In this document: in pieces, positions 31,797-40,244 of the stretch
Position numbering within the stretch: position 1 is the first letter of the stretch
How the letters are laid out: each line of letters starts with the position of its first letter
NCBI RefSeq assembly: GCF_003634095.1
Contig: NZ_RBIR01000007.1
Coordinates: 124,001 to 188,000 of the forward strand
DNA: 64,000 nucleotides
From: Arthrobacter oryzae
Lineage (GTDB): Bacteria; Actinomycetota; Actinomycetes; Actinomycetales; Micrococcaceae
Direction: 5' to 3'
The notes under the pieces: generated by a model
What the model saw: the letters and a program-made list of their open reading frames with translations, nothing else
What the model was told of the DNA's origin: nothing
Database searches by the model: none
Made by a program: the position numbers and the translations under genes

Positions 31797-33666
31797 TTTT
31801 GACTCCTCCGATATGAAAGATCACGCCGCCGGAGTTCTCAAAAACCTTTGTCCACCCCGGGTTGGCGGCGCATGTGGTGACAAAACTGTGAAGACCGCCC
31901 GCAGGAGCTGAGCCGCGAAGTTCGGCCGCGTTCTGCTGGCTTTGGGTAACGATGAGGTAAGCGCCCGCGTTATGGGCGATCTGGTTGACCGCGTCACAGC
32001 TGAGCGGCGGGGCGTTGGGACCGGGCTCGGCAGCAAGGAGCGCCCGGTAGTCATAGTCCGCGTAGTGCTGGAATCTCCAGGGGGTGTTGCGAACCGCTTC
32101 GATGAGGATGGCGCCGGTGGGCGCCGTCGAATAGAGGTGGTTCACTACGGCGATTTCATCTTCGCTGAAGCTCTCCATGCTGTCATTGCCGTACCGCGAA
32201 ACCACCGTGGTGGTGGCCAGCACAGCGCCCATGACCAACAGACCAAGGGCTCGCTTCAGGCCCACTCCGGCCGATTTATCCGACATCAGCGGCAGCACCG
32301 TCAGGCACACCGCAAACGGCAGGCTGAAAAGGTACAGGCGAAGGAGCAGCTCGCCGCCATAGGACTGGAGGGGAATCAGTACCAGCGGCGCAACAGCCCC
32401 GGCCGCGGCTGCCAGCCACGGCGCCTTTCGCCGGTAGCCCACAAAGGCGCCGACGGCGGCGAGGATCCAGACCAGGGCGACCTCGGCCATGCGGGTATAG
32501 ACGACGAGAAGATGTGCGTCGCTGCCTGACACCCTGTTGCTCAGCGCGCCGAGGCTGTTTGCCCCGATGTCGCCCAGCGAGCCGAAGAGCTGGCCGAAGT
32601 GCCCCTGCAGGAATGTTGAAGCCGCAAAGAGCAGCCAACCCACGGGCAGGAGCACGGCAAGGACGGGCAGGAAGCGGAGCCGGAGCCGCCCGGTCAGAAG
32701 CATGGCGGCCAGGATGGGAATCACGGCGAAGGGGCTGAGCTGATGGGAGGCTGTCATGGCCAGAAGGAAGAGCGCGCAGACCACAACAAGGGCCGCCGCG
32801 TCCGTCCGGGGCAGGTCCAGGACGCCCTGGCGGGGGACTGCGCCGTCGAGCTTGGTGACATTCCGGGCAAGCCAACGGGAGAAGCGGGTGCGCTCGGTGG
32901 GCCAGGCCCATCCGCCAAAGACGCTCAGCAGGCAGGCGATCAAGGTGAGCATGAGGACGAACGAATAGGCCTGTGGCGACAGATAGTCCTGCCCAACCCA
33001 ACTTGCCAGATAGAAGATCCATACGGCCGCCCACGCCTGGCGCGGATTTGCCGTCAGGCGCCTGGCCAAGGCCAGGAGCGGTGCCAGCAGGAGGAGGTTG
33101 ATCCCGATCGGCGCCCAGGTCGCGAGGCCCATCAGGTCCTTGGCCCCCGTGGCTCCCGACAGCATTCCCAAAAGGCTAAAGAATCCCGGCCAGCTGAAGT
33201 ACGCATCCAGGTTCGAATCGAGCTGGCCCGATTGTGCAATCGTGTCGGCGATGCCCAGGTGGCGGAAGCTCGCTTCCAGCCGGGGCAAGCCGTGGATGAT
33301 GGGGTCGGCGCCGTCCAAGATAACCACCGTGACCAAGACCTGCCAGGTGAGGAGACTCGGAACGAGGCGGCGAAGACTCAAGGAGGTGACGAACCCGGCC
33401 AGGCTGAGCGCGAGAGCTATGAAGTAGGCCGGCGGCAGGGCGCCAATGAGCCCGGCCCCGCCGATCAGCAGGGGATCGACCTGGGTCATGCTCCAGACGC
33501 CGAGGGCGAGGGCGGCTGCGCCTGCAGCGGCCAGGGCGCCGACGTGCCACGACGGCGTTAGTCCGAGATTGCGGTGGGTTGGCGGTTTGACGCTGCCGTC
33601 CCGCGCGCCCGTCTCATGCCGGTTCGAGGTGCGCTCTGGGAGGCTTGCTGCCGTTTCGCGTGTCAT
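31786..33666 (-). CDS. Multi-pass membrane protein, GT-C glycosyltransferase/polymerase-like
   Basis: The 626-residue protein has a basic N-terminal tail of about 40 residues, 10-12 membrane helices and a soluble C-terminal domain of about 140 residues. The large loop after helix 3-4 (DGADPIIHGLPRLEASFRHL) and the overall layout resemble GT-C transferases or polysaccharide polymerases that use lipid-linked sugars. No family is certain. The ATG at 33666 follows GGAGAAGTC; longer frames begin in antisense sequence. It lies 11 bases downstream of the GT2-flippase gene and overlaps the next membrane gene. It is likely the polymerase or a lipid-dependent transferase of the cluster. Confidence 0.75.
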   Translation of the reverse strand: MTRETAASLPERTSNRHETGARDGSVKPPTHRNLGLTPSWHVGALAAAGAAALALGVWSMTQVDPLLIGGAGLIGALPPAYFIALALSLAGFVTSLSLRRLVPSLLTWQVLVTVVILDGADPIIHGLPRLEASFRHLGIADTIAQSGQLDSNLDAYFSWPGFFSLLGMLSGATGAKDLMGLATWAPIGINLLLLAPLLALARRLTANPRQAWAAVWIFYLASWVGQDYLSPQAYSFVLMLTLIACLLSVFGGWAWPTERTRFSRWLARNVTKLDGAVPRQGVLDLPRTDAAALVVVCALFLLAMTASHQLSPFAVIPILAAMLLTGRLRLRFLPVLAVLLPVGWLLFAASTFLQGHFGQLFGSLGDIGANSLGALSNRVSGSDAHLLVVYTRMAEVALVWILAAVGAFVGYRRKAPWLAAAAGAVAPLVLIPLQSYGGELLLRLYLFSLPFAVCLTVLPLMSDKSAGVGLKRALGLLVMGAVLATTTVVSRYGNDSMESFSEDEIAVVNHLYSTAPTGAILIEAVRNTPWRFQHYADYDYRALLAAEPGPNAPPLSCDAVNQIAHNAGAYLIVTQSQQNAAELRGSAPAGGLHSFVTTCAANPGWTKVFENSGGVIFHIGGVKNGK

Positions 33667-33677
33667 GACTTCTCCAT

Positions 33678-35780
33678 TCAGGTCGGCAGGTGGCGCGCCG
33701 CTGAAGGAATCTCGCCTGCGGCGGCGGGCTTCAGTCGGGTCAGGGTGATCAGACGCCGGGCGGCGATCAGCGAGGCTGCCGTTTGTGCAACGGCCCAGAG
33801 CACGGACACTCCGGTGAGGCCGTAGCGTTCGGCTACAGGCGCGGCGGGTACCACGACCAGGAGGGCGACCAGTGCCGCGACTGCCGTGGATTCCAAAAGT
33901 CGCCCTTGGGCCCGGCACAGCCCGTAGTAGACCTGGGTCACGCAGCTGAGGAGGAGTGCCGGAACGAGTACGGGAAGAAGGACCCATGCGGACGCGTACT
34001 GTGACCCGAGGAAGCCCAGGAGCGCAGGGCCGGCAAGCATCAGTATCAGCCCCGCTACGAGCGTGAGCAGGAGACTGGCCCGCAGCGCGGAGGCCACGAG
34101 TCCGGGCCGTGCCCGCGTCCCCGCGAGGGCGGTCTGCAGGGTGAATCCGGCTGACTGCGGCACGAAGAACACCGCGGAGGCCATCATCCACACCATGTAC
34201 CACGCAGCGGTGGGTGCGGCGCCCAAGGTGGCCGCGACGATGAGCGGGAGCAGGTACCCCGGAGCGCGGTCCGCCAGCATGAGGGCATGGTTGGGGAGCC
34301 CCGGCTTCAGGAGTCTCAGGGCCGGGCGGGGCCGGAGACCATGCCGCCAGTCGGGGGACACCTTGGCCCGGCCAAGTTGGTTGAGGCCCACGAGGACACT
34401 AGCCAGCGCCCCGGCAGCGACAGCGCCCACCACCGCCGCCAGGTCACGGATCCCAAGGGAGAATGCCGCGGCCAGGACCGCGAGCTGCACGAGGCTCTGC
34501 GCGAGGCTCCTGACCAGGGTCCGATCGGCACGTTGCTGGGCTACGCCGACGTGGTCAAGCTGATAGGCGCACGCGGCCAGGAGCGCCGTGGCCAGGAAGA
34601 GATCGGTGACCAGGGGATCGTTCCATGCCTCGCCCACCCCCGTGCCGATCCAACGCGTGATCATCACCAGCAGTCCCGCCCCCAGCAGGGAGAACGCGGC
34701 GACGGTGAGCAGGCTCGTGGCGATCAGGCGCCGTCCGCCGTCAGTTTCGGCGGGCAGAAGCGTCAGCGTGGCCGGCCCGACGCCGAGCATCCCCAGCTGC
34801 ACGGTCAGGAGGGCTGCAGACACCACCGCCGAGCCGAGGCCTATTTGCGCCGGCAGCAGCACCAGGGCCGCGAGGGCCCAGAACAGGAACCCGGTAACCA
34901 TGGGGGCGATCCTCGCGGCGGCTAACCAGGCCGCGTTCCCGCCCACGGAGATGGGTTTGTGGGCCGGCCGCAGGAGTTCACCGAACATGGCGCTGTAGTT
35001 GTAGACGAGGAAGCCCGCCCAATATGGCAGGAAGCGCGGTGCGCGGAACAGGGACATGCCCGCACCCCGCAAGGTCGCCAGTAGGGGCAGAAACACCAGC
35101 CAGCCGTGGCGCCGATGCTTGCGGACGGTCCGGGCCATGCCGGCCCCGTCCTGGAGCCATTGGTCCTTGGCGTAGGCGAACGTGTCGCCGAACCGGTGCC
35201 GGACCACAACATTGTCGGAGACGCCGAGCCGGTAGCCGGCCTGCTCCAAACGGATCCGCAGCTCCACATCCTCCCCGGAGCGGAAGTCGTCGTCGAAACC
35301 CACCGCGAGGAGCACGTCGCGGCGCATCAGCGTCGCGCTGACGCCGAACCAGCCGCGTACCCGGCTGTGGTTGTGGTGCCATGCCAGCGCCGCGCCCCAG
35401 TACCCGGGCCCGTCGGCTTCGCTGGCCAATCCGAACTGCAGGCCGTCGTAGCCGCCGGACTCGAATTCGGCGAGCAGCCCGCGCAGACTATCCGGTGGAA
35501 GCACGACGTCGGCGTCGATCAGGGCGACGACGTCACCGGTGGCAAGCCGGGCGCCCAGCATCCGCGCGGCCGGCAGGCCGCGCCCCTCGTCGGAGATGAC
35601 GGTCGCCCCGCATTCGCGGGCGATTGCGGCTGTATCGTCAGTCGAGCAGCCATCGATCACGATCATCTCGTGCGGGTGCTGGCTGCGGATGGATTCCAGG
35701 CACTCGGCCAGCCAGGGCGCGGCATTGCGCGCCGGAACCACAACCGATACCAACAGATCGCTCACGTCACCTCGCCTCAC
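33678..35780 (-). CDS. GT2 glycosyltransferase fused to a Wzx-like polysaccharide flippase
   Basis: One 700-residue frame joins two activities. Residues about 8-230 are a GT-A glycosyltransferase family 2 domain: VSVVVPARNAAPWLAECLES, the metal-binding DAD at 89-91, and later FRSGEDVELRIRLEQAG. From about residue 270 to the end there are some 12 hydrophobic helices in the pattern of MATE/Wzx polysaccharide exporters (for example PNHALMLADRAPGYLLPLIV). No stop or frame change separates the halves. The start overlaps the HprK-like gene stop (ATGA, 35777-35780). The likely job is to add a sugar to a lipid-linked unit and flip it outward. Confidence 0.85.
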   Translation of the reverse strand: MRRGDVSDLLVSVVVPARNAAPWLAECLESIRSQHPHEMIVIDGCSTDDTAAIARECGATVISDEGRGLPAARMLGARLATGDVVALIDADVVLPPDSLRGLLAEFESGGYDGLQFGLASEADGPGYWGAALAWHHNHSRVRGWFGVSATLMRRDVLLAVGFDDDFRSGEDVELRIRLEQAGYRLGVSDNVVVRHRFGDTFAYAKDQWLQDGAGMARTVRKHRRHGWLVFLPLLATLRGAGMSLFRAPRFLPYWAGFLVYNYSAMFGELLRPAHKPISVGGNAAWLAAARIAPMVTGFLFWALAALVLLPAQIGLGSAVVSAALLTVQLGMLGVGPATLTLLPAETDGGRRLIATSLLTVAAFSLLGAGLLVMITRWIGTGVGEAWNDPLVTDLFLATALLAACAYQLDHVGVAQQRADRTLVRSLAQSLVQLAVLAAAFSLGIRDLAAVVGAVAAGALASVLVGLNQLGRAKVSPDWRHGLRPRPALRLLKPGLPNHALMLADRAPGYLLPLIVAATLGAAPTAAWYMVWMMASAVFFVPQSAGFTLQTALAGTRARPGLVASALRASLLLTLVAGLILMLAGPALLGFLGSQYASAWVLLPVLVPALLLSCVTQVYYGLCRAQGRLLESTAVAALVALLVVVPAAPVAERYGLTGVSVLWAVAQTAASLIAARRLITLTRLKPAAAGEIPSAARHLPT

Positions 35781-36877
35781 TCATCCAGTTTCGAGCGGAC
35801 CAGGTTCGCGATGTAGTCAGAGGCCTGGTCCGCGGACCAGGCTGCCGGCAGCCGGAGCAGCCAGCAGGGAACGTCTTCCAGGGCCCGGCGCACCACGGCG
35901 GCCTTCTGCCCGAAATGCTCCTCCAGGGGGACGAGGCTGGTGGCGCCCAAAGCCTCCACGAGCCGCCGAGACACCATGGGCAGCTCCGAATGGAAGTTGC
36001 CGACGATCCGGGACGTCATCCACTCCGCGCTTCGTGCCTCCAGCCGGGCGTCGGCACCGTCAAAGCGTTCGAGGAAGATGGCCAGCTGGGCCGGCGCCGC
36101 CGAAGAAATCCGCTCGGCACCGAAGACGTGCTCGGGCTGAACCATGCGGTGCTCAGGGGACCAGCGCCGGGTGAACGCGGCCGTTTTCGGGTAGCGGACG
36201 ATGACGGGATGAACCGCCGTTGCCAGGTGGGCCACGGGAGTTGTGAGCCATCCGGGGGCCAGCGGCTTGCGCGTCCCCCGGAACATGTCCGGGTAAATAG
36301 CCCGGTGGTGGGGTTTGATGAACATCGGTTTGGCGTAGCCCATGAGCATTCCGCCGGCGCCCATGAAGGCCCAGTCGTCTGCCATGAAGCGCACGTCGTG
36401 CATCGCAACCAGCTTCGCCACCGTGCTCGTCTTCCCGACGCCGCCCCAGGCCGGCAGCAGGACCCCGGAGCCGCGGAAGTCCACTACCGCGGCATGGATC
36501 ATTGCCGTCTCGTCCCGGACACACAGACGATCCAGCAGCGGAATCACCGAGGTGAGAAGCTCGCCGGCGCCTTCGACCCGGTAGCCGTCCTTCGTCTCCA
36601 TGATCTGAACGCGGTCGGCCGGGATGTACAGGGAATCCCCCGTGAAACGGTACGCATCCTCCGCGTGCGACTGGCCGGAGACCGGTGATACTTTGCCGCC
36701 GATGCTGATCCGACGTGGCGCGCGCGACTCCCCGAGGAAGGGCGCGAACATATCCCGCAGCTGCGGTTCACCCGGCGTCCCGGCCTCCACATCTATCCCC
36801 ACGATCCCGTGGACGTCGAAGGAGGCCCCTGCCGAAGCACTGGTCGGCTGTTTCACGTCGCGTTCAGACTGGCTCAT
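35777..36877 (-). CDS. HPr kinase/phosphorylase-like P-loop protein
   Basis: The 366-residue protein has a P-loop GGVGKTST at about residues 145-152, and MADDWAF at about 165-171 as a Walker B-like segment. Residues about 105-200 follow the fold of HPr kinase C-terminal domains (DRLCVRDETAMIHAAVVDF before the P-loop). HprK-like proteins also occur in polysaccharide and peptide clusters, where they may phosphorylate sugars, proteins or peptides. No HPr or PTS gene is nearby. It overlaps the GT2-flippase gene by four bases, so it probably acts on that system. No strong ribosome binding site precedes the ATG. Confidence 0.75.
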   Translation of the reverse strand: MSQSERDVKQPTSASAGASFDVHGIVGIDVEAGTPGEPQLRDMFAPFLGESRAPRRISIGGKVSPVSGQSHAEDAYRFTGDSLYIPADRVQIMETKDGYRVEGAGELLTSVIPLLDRLCVRDETAMIHAAVVDFRGSGVLLPAWGGVGKTSTVAKLVAMHDVRFMADDWAFMGAGGMLMGYAKPMFIKPHHRAIYPDMFRGTRKPLAPGWLTTPVAHLATAVHPVIVRYPKTAAFTRRWSPEHRMVQPEHVFGAERISSAAPAQLAIFLERFDGADARLEARSAEWMTSRIVGNFHSELPMVSRRLVEALGATSLVPLEEHFGQKAAVVRRALEDVPCWLLRLPAAWSADQASDYIANLVRSKLDE

Positions 36878-37021
36878 AGTCCAAGCTTTCTGGGTTTGGG
36901 GTGCTGCGGTCAGGTGGATCCGGTTGCAGGCGCTGCACCAGGCGGTGTGTGAAGAGACGGTGAGTGAAAAAGCGGTGTGGGAAGACGGATTGTGCGGGGA
37001 CGGGCATCCCTTCCAAGAGGT

Positions 37022-38020
37022 TCACTGGACTTCCCTCCAGGGATCTTCTGGCGACGCCGGGACGGGTTTTTGCGGGACGGGCGCGTTGGGCAGGCGCCTG
37101 CCGCGGACATAGCCGGTAGCGGTGGCGGCGAGCACGGCGATGATGGCTGCCGCGCGGCCGATGCCGGCCCGGTCCTCGCCGCGGAGCCAGCTGCCGACAC
37201 CGGCAAACACCGCCCTGGGCAGGATCTGCCGGACGTAGCGGCGTTCCGGGCCCAGTGCCCGCTTGTGGCCGACCACCTTGCTGACCTGAGCCTTGGATAT
37301 TCCTTCGGCCCAGGAACGTGTAAGCATGTAGCGCAGGGTGCCCCGGCCGGCCGGAACGTGATGGTGGACCAGGGCCGCGGGCTCGTAGACCACCCGTGAC
37401 CCGGGGGCTCCGATCACCGCGCGGATGCACAGCTCGGTCTCCTCGCAGCCGAACGGAACGGCGTCCTGGCGTCCCAGCGCCGTGTTGAAACCGCCAACAC
37501 GGTCCAGGACCTCGGCCCGGAAGGACATATTCGCGCCAATGAGGTTGCGGACCTCGGCGGCGACTTTGGGCATTCCCCGGTACGTGCAGCCGACAATCCA
37601 GTCGAGCTCGCTGGCGAAATGGCCTGGCCGCCCGGCTTCCCAGAGCGGTTCCACCCGGCCGCCCACAGCAAGGACATCGGGATCGTCGTACAGGGCAACC
37701 AGCCGTTCAAGCCAATCCGGCTCGGCTTCGGCGTCGTCGTCGAGGAACGCCACGATCTCTGCCTTGGCGACGGCGGTTCCGGTATTCCGGGCTCCGGAGA
37801 GGCCTTTGGCACCGTTGTTCTCCACAATCACTGCGTCCGGGACGGTGAAGATCAGGCGCTTGTAGAGGTCCACGTTGTAATCGACGACGACGATCGTCTG
37901 CTTGGGCGGGACGCTCTGGGTGCGGACCGAGTCGAGGGCGGCCATGAGCAGGTCCCAACGGTCCTCCGAGTACGAGCAGATGACCACAGATGCCGCCGGC
38001 AAACCGGAGTGCTCGGACAT
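37022..38020 (-). CDS. GT2 family glycosyltransferase
   Basis: The 332-residue glycosyltransferase has a GT-A fold: ASVVICSYSEDRWDLLMAAL at the N-terminus, KGLSGARNTG, the metal-binding DDDAEAEPDW, and FGCEETELCIRAV. A hydrophobic helix near the C-terminus (AAAIIAVLAATATGYVRGR) may tether it to the membrane. The ATG at 38020 lies one base after the stop of the next GT2 gene upstream. It is followed by a 144-base gap before the HprK-like gene; that gap contains short direct repeats (GCGGTGTG) and no gene. Confidence 0.88.
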   Translation of the reverse strand: MSEHSGLPAASVVICSYSEDRWDLLMAALDSVRTQSVPPKQTIVVVDYNVDLYKRLIFTVPDAVIVENNGAKGLSGARNTGTAVAKAEIVAFLDDDAEAEPDWLERLVALYDDPDVLAVGGRVEPLWEAGRPGHFASELDWIVGCTYRGMPKVAAEVRNLIGANMSFRAEVLDRVGGFNTALGRQDAVPFGCEETELCIRAVIGAPGSRVVYEPAALVHHHVPAGRGTLRYMLTRSWAEGISKAQVSKVVGHKRALGPERRYVRQILPRAVFAGVGSWLRGEDRAGIGRAAAIIAVLAATATGYVRGRRLPNAPVPQKPVPASPEDPWREVQ

Positions 38021-38021
38021 T

Positions 38022-38885
38022 CTACTCACCCGCCCGGAGGCCAAGAACGCTGCTCGGATCGGTGGGAACATGCGGGAACACCAGGTTTGGATACTTGTAC
38101 TTGACCCGTCGCAAGGCCTCGGGGCGGGCTCCGGCGGTCGGCGCCTCCCAGCTCACCCGCTCGCGGGCAAGAGTGCGCAGAACCCTCCATCCGTCCCGGA
38201 ACGTGTGCAGATTCGACTGGCCGGAGATGCGGGAAAGCTCATGGCTGGGAACCTCGGCAATGCGCAGGCCGGCCCTGGAGGCTCGCACAATCAGTTCCGT
38301 TTCTATCTCGAAACCGTCCGACTTCAATTCCAGGATGTCGACGCATTCACGGCGGAGCGCGATGTAGCCGTAGCAAAGGTCCGAGTAGTCGCTGTGGAGG
38401 ACGGCGTTGGCCAGGAGGGTGAGCGCCTTGTTTCCCCCGCTGCGCAGCCAGGTGAGATCATCTGAGCCGCCGCCCGTCACATATCGGGATCCTTTGACGA
38501 AGTCGTACTCGTGCTGGAGCGGAGTCACCAGCCAGCCGATTTCCTGGGGATCCATGCTGCCGTCGCCGTCAAGCATGACGATGATGTCCCCTGAGGCCGC
38601 CGCGAATCCGGCACGCACCGCGTTTCCCTTGCCGGGGCGCGTTTCCGCCACCACCACCACGTCCAGGCGCAGGGCCCGGGCGACATCGACGGTTGCGTCC
38701 AGGGAACGACCGTCAACAATTACCACCTCATCCACATATGAGGGCATACGCCGCAGAACCCACGGCAGGTTCATCGCCTCGTTCAAAGTGGGAATTACCA
38801 CGCTGACGGACGGGTTTGCCGGCGGAGGCGCCGTTTGAGGACGCACGTTCGGCTTGAGATTCGGGATGGACACTGGCCTCACCAC
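38022..38885 (-). CDS. GT2 family glycosyltransferase, polyprenol-phosphate sugar transferase type
   Basis: The 287-residue protein resembles dolichol/undecaprenyl-phosphate mannose or glucose synthases: VSVVIPTLNEAMNLPWVLRR, ETRPGKGNAVRAGFAAASGD and MLDGDGSMDPQEIGWL (DxD). It ends without long membrane anchors. It probably makes the lipid-linked sugar donor or primes the repeat unit. Start codons are ambiguous: GTG 38885, the next GTG, or a GTG four codons in. It is the first gene of the polysaccharide operon; the promoter lies in the AT-rich gap to 39083. Confidence 0.88.
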   Translation of the reverse strand: MVRPVSIPNLKPNVRPQTAPPPANPSVSVVIPTLNEAMNLPWVLRRMPSYVDEVVIVDGRSLDATVDVARALRLDVVVVAETRPGKGNAVRAGFAAASGDIIVMLDGDGSMDPQEIGWLVTPLQHEYDFVKGSRYVTGGGSDDLTWLRSGGNKALTLLANAVLHSDYSDLCYGYIALRRECVDILELKSDGFEIETELIVRASRAGLRIAEVPSHELSRISGQSNLHTFRDGWRVLRTLARERVSWEAPTAGARPEALRRVKYKYPNLVFPHVPTDPSSVLGLRAGE

Positions 38886-39083
38886 TCAATGACGTATTCT
38901 CTGCTCGTCTCAACTGCAGCGCTTCCCGGCCCTACCAACCCGGAAATTAGACCCAATGCTGACGCTGATCAGTTATCGACAACTTAGTTGTTACCCCAGG
39001 CTTAAATACTGGTCACGGCACCTTGCGTTAACCTTGGATTAACTTGAACATTCAATTAAAATCGCCGCGAAATCGTTGATGAG
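38886..39083. promoter_or_regulatory. AT-rich divergent promoter region of the polysaccharide cluster
   Basis: For the GH16 gene, TTGGAT (39034-39039) and TAAAAT (39057-39062) are separated by exactly 17 bases, a good vegetative promoter starting about 15 bases before the first ATG. Palindromes ACAACT-T-AGTTGT (38979-38991) and GTTAA/TTAAC (39027-39043) lie nearby and could be operators. AT content is far above that of the surrounding genes. Confidence 0.6.
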
Positions 39084-40205
39084 ATGATGCCTCCGTGCCA
39101 GACTGGCCGGATGCGAACACCCGTTCATAGGGGGAGCGTGCCGGGAGGCCGCCGGCGTCCCCTCCCCTCCCGGATCATGCTTGTTCCCGCCATCGTGCTG
39201 GTCACGACGCTGGTGGGGTGTGGGGCGGATGCCGGTCCAGCGGGCGAGCGGCCGATGTTCACGTCCCGTTCGGCGTTGCCGGCGGATCCGTCAGCCACGC
39301 CGGACGCCGCAACCCAGTCCCCTGGCCCCCAGGCTGCCGTGCCCGGCGGGACTGCAATGCCCAGCCAGGCCGCGGAGGCCGGTGACGGGTCGGCGGCTCC
39401 GCCGGCGCCGGGCAGCGGGAGTGCGCCGCAGGCGGGGCCAGCGCCGCTTTCGGCCCGCACCACAGATGTGAAAATGACCGGTGACCTGCCCGGCTGGAAA
39501 CAGGTCTTCGTCGAGGACTTCTCTGCCGGTGACGTCCCGCTCGGCGGCTTCCCCGGCCCGCTCTACAGCGCCAAGTGGAGCGCCGGCTACAAAGACGGGA
39601 CGCCGGACACCGCCGCGCAGCGCAGCGGCAAAAAGGCGCGCTCCGGCTACTACCCGTCGAAAGTTCTCAGCGTCCGCAACGGGGCCCTGGACTGGTACCT
39701 GCACTCGGAAAACGGGATCTCGATGGGGGCGGCACCGACGCCCAGGATCCCCAACGCCAGCTCCAACCCGCCGCGCGCCAACAGCCTGCTCCACGGCCGG
39801 TACTCGGTCCGGTACCGGGGCGACGCCATCGCCGGATTCAAGACGGCCTGGCTTCTGTGGCCGGACAGCGGCGTGTGGCCACGTGATGGCGAGGTGGATT
39901 TCCCCGAAGGGGACCTGGCCAGCATCATTTACGGCGCTGCACATTTCGCCCGGAACGGCAGGGACGCGTTCGAGAAACTGGATTCGGACCAGTACGTGAC
40001 ATCGTGGCACGTGGCCACGATGGAGTGGAGTCCCGGCCGGATTGAGTTCTTCCTGGACGGCCAGTCCTTGGGGGTCAGCACCAAGGCGCCCAAGACGCCC
40101 ATGCACCTGATCCTGCAGACCGAGTCCTGCCTGACCGGCTGCCCGGCCCCGGCGGCGCGGGGCCACCTTTCGCTCGACTGGATCAGCGTCTGGGTGCCGG
40201 CCTGA
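39084..40205 (+). CDS. Glycoside hydrolase family 16-like lipoprotein
   Basis: The 373-residue exported protein has a basic tail, then a signal sequence (MLVPAIVLVTTLVGCGAD) with a lipobox before Cys46. A Pro/Ala/Ser linker of about 75 residues leads to a beta-jelly-roll domain. The catalytic signature is in WPRDGEVDFPEGD, the ExDxxE pattern of GH16 endo-glycanases; TAWLLWP and HVATMEWSPGRIEFFLDGQS also fit the family. It is divergent from the polysaccharide operon and could trim or remodel that polymer. The start is uncertain: ATG 39084, 39087 and 39111 are all possible. Confidence 0.85.
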   Translation: MMPPCQTGRMRTPVHRGSVPGGRRRPLPSRIMLVPAIVLVTTLVGCGADAGPAGERPMFTSRSALPADPSATPDAATQSPGPQAAVPGGTAMPSQAAEAGDGSAAPPAPGSGSAPQAGPAPLSARTTDVKMTGDLPGWKQVFVEDFSAGDVPLGGFPGPLYSAKWSAGYKDGTPDTAAQRSGKKARSGYYPSKVLSVRNGALDWYLHSENGISMGAAPTPRIPNASSNPPRANSLLHGRYSVRYRGDAIAGFKTAWLLWPDSGVWPRDGEVDFPEGDLASIIYGAAHFARNGRDAFEKLDSDQYVTSWHVATMEWSPGRIEFFLDGQSLGVSTKAPKTPMHLILQTESCLTGCPAPAARGHLSLDWISVWVPA

Positions 40206-40244
40206 GCCGAACGCCCGGCGGCAGGTGTGCCCTGGCCGCAGGTC

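Noticed and set aside
36878..37021. A lasso or other RiPP precursor peptide beside the HprK-like gene
   Set aside because: HprK-like kinases occur in some lasso clusters, but the gap has no start codon with a ribosome binding site, and no cyclase, leader peptidase or RRE protein is near.
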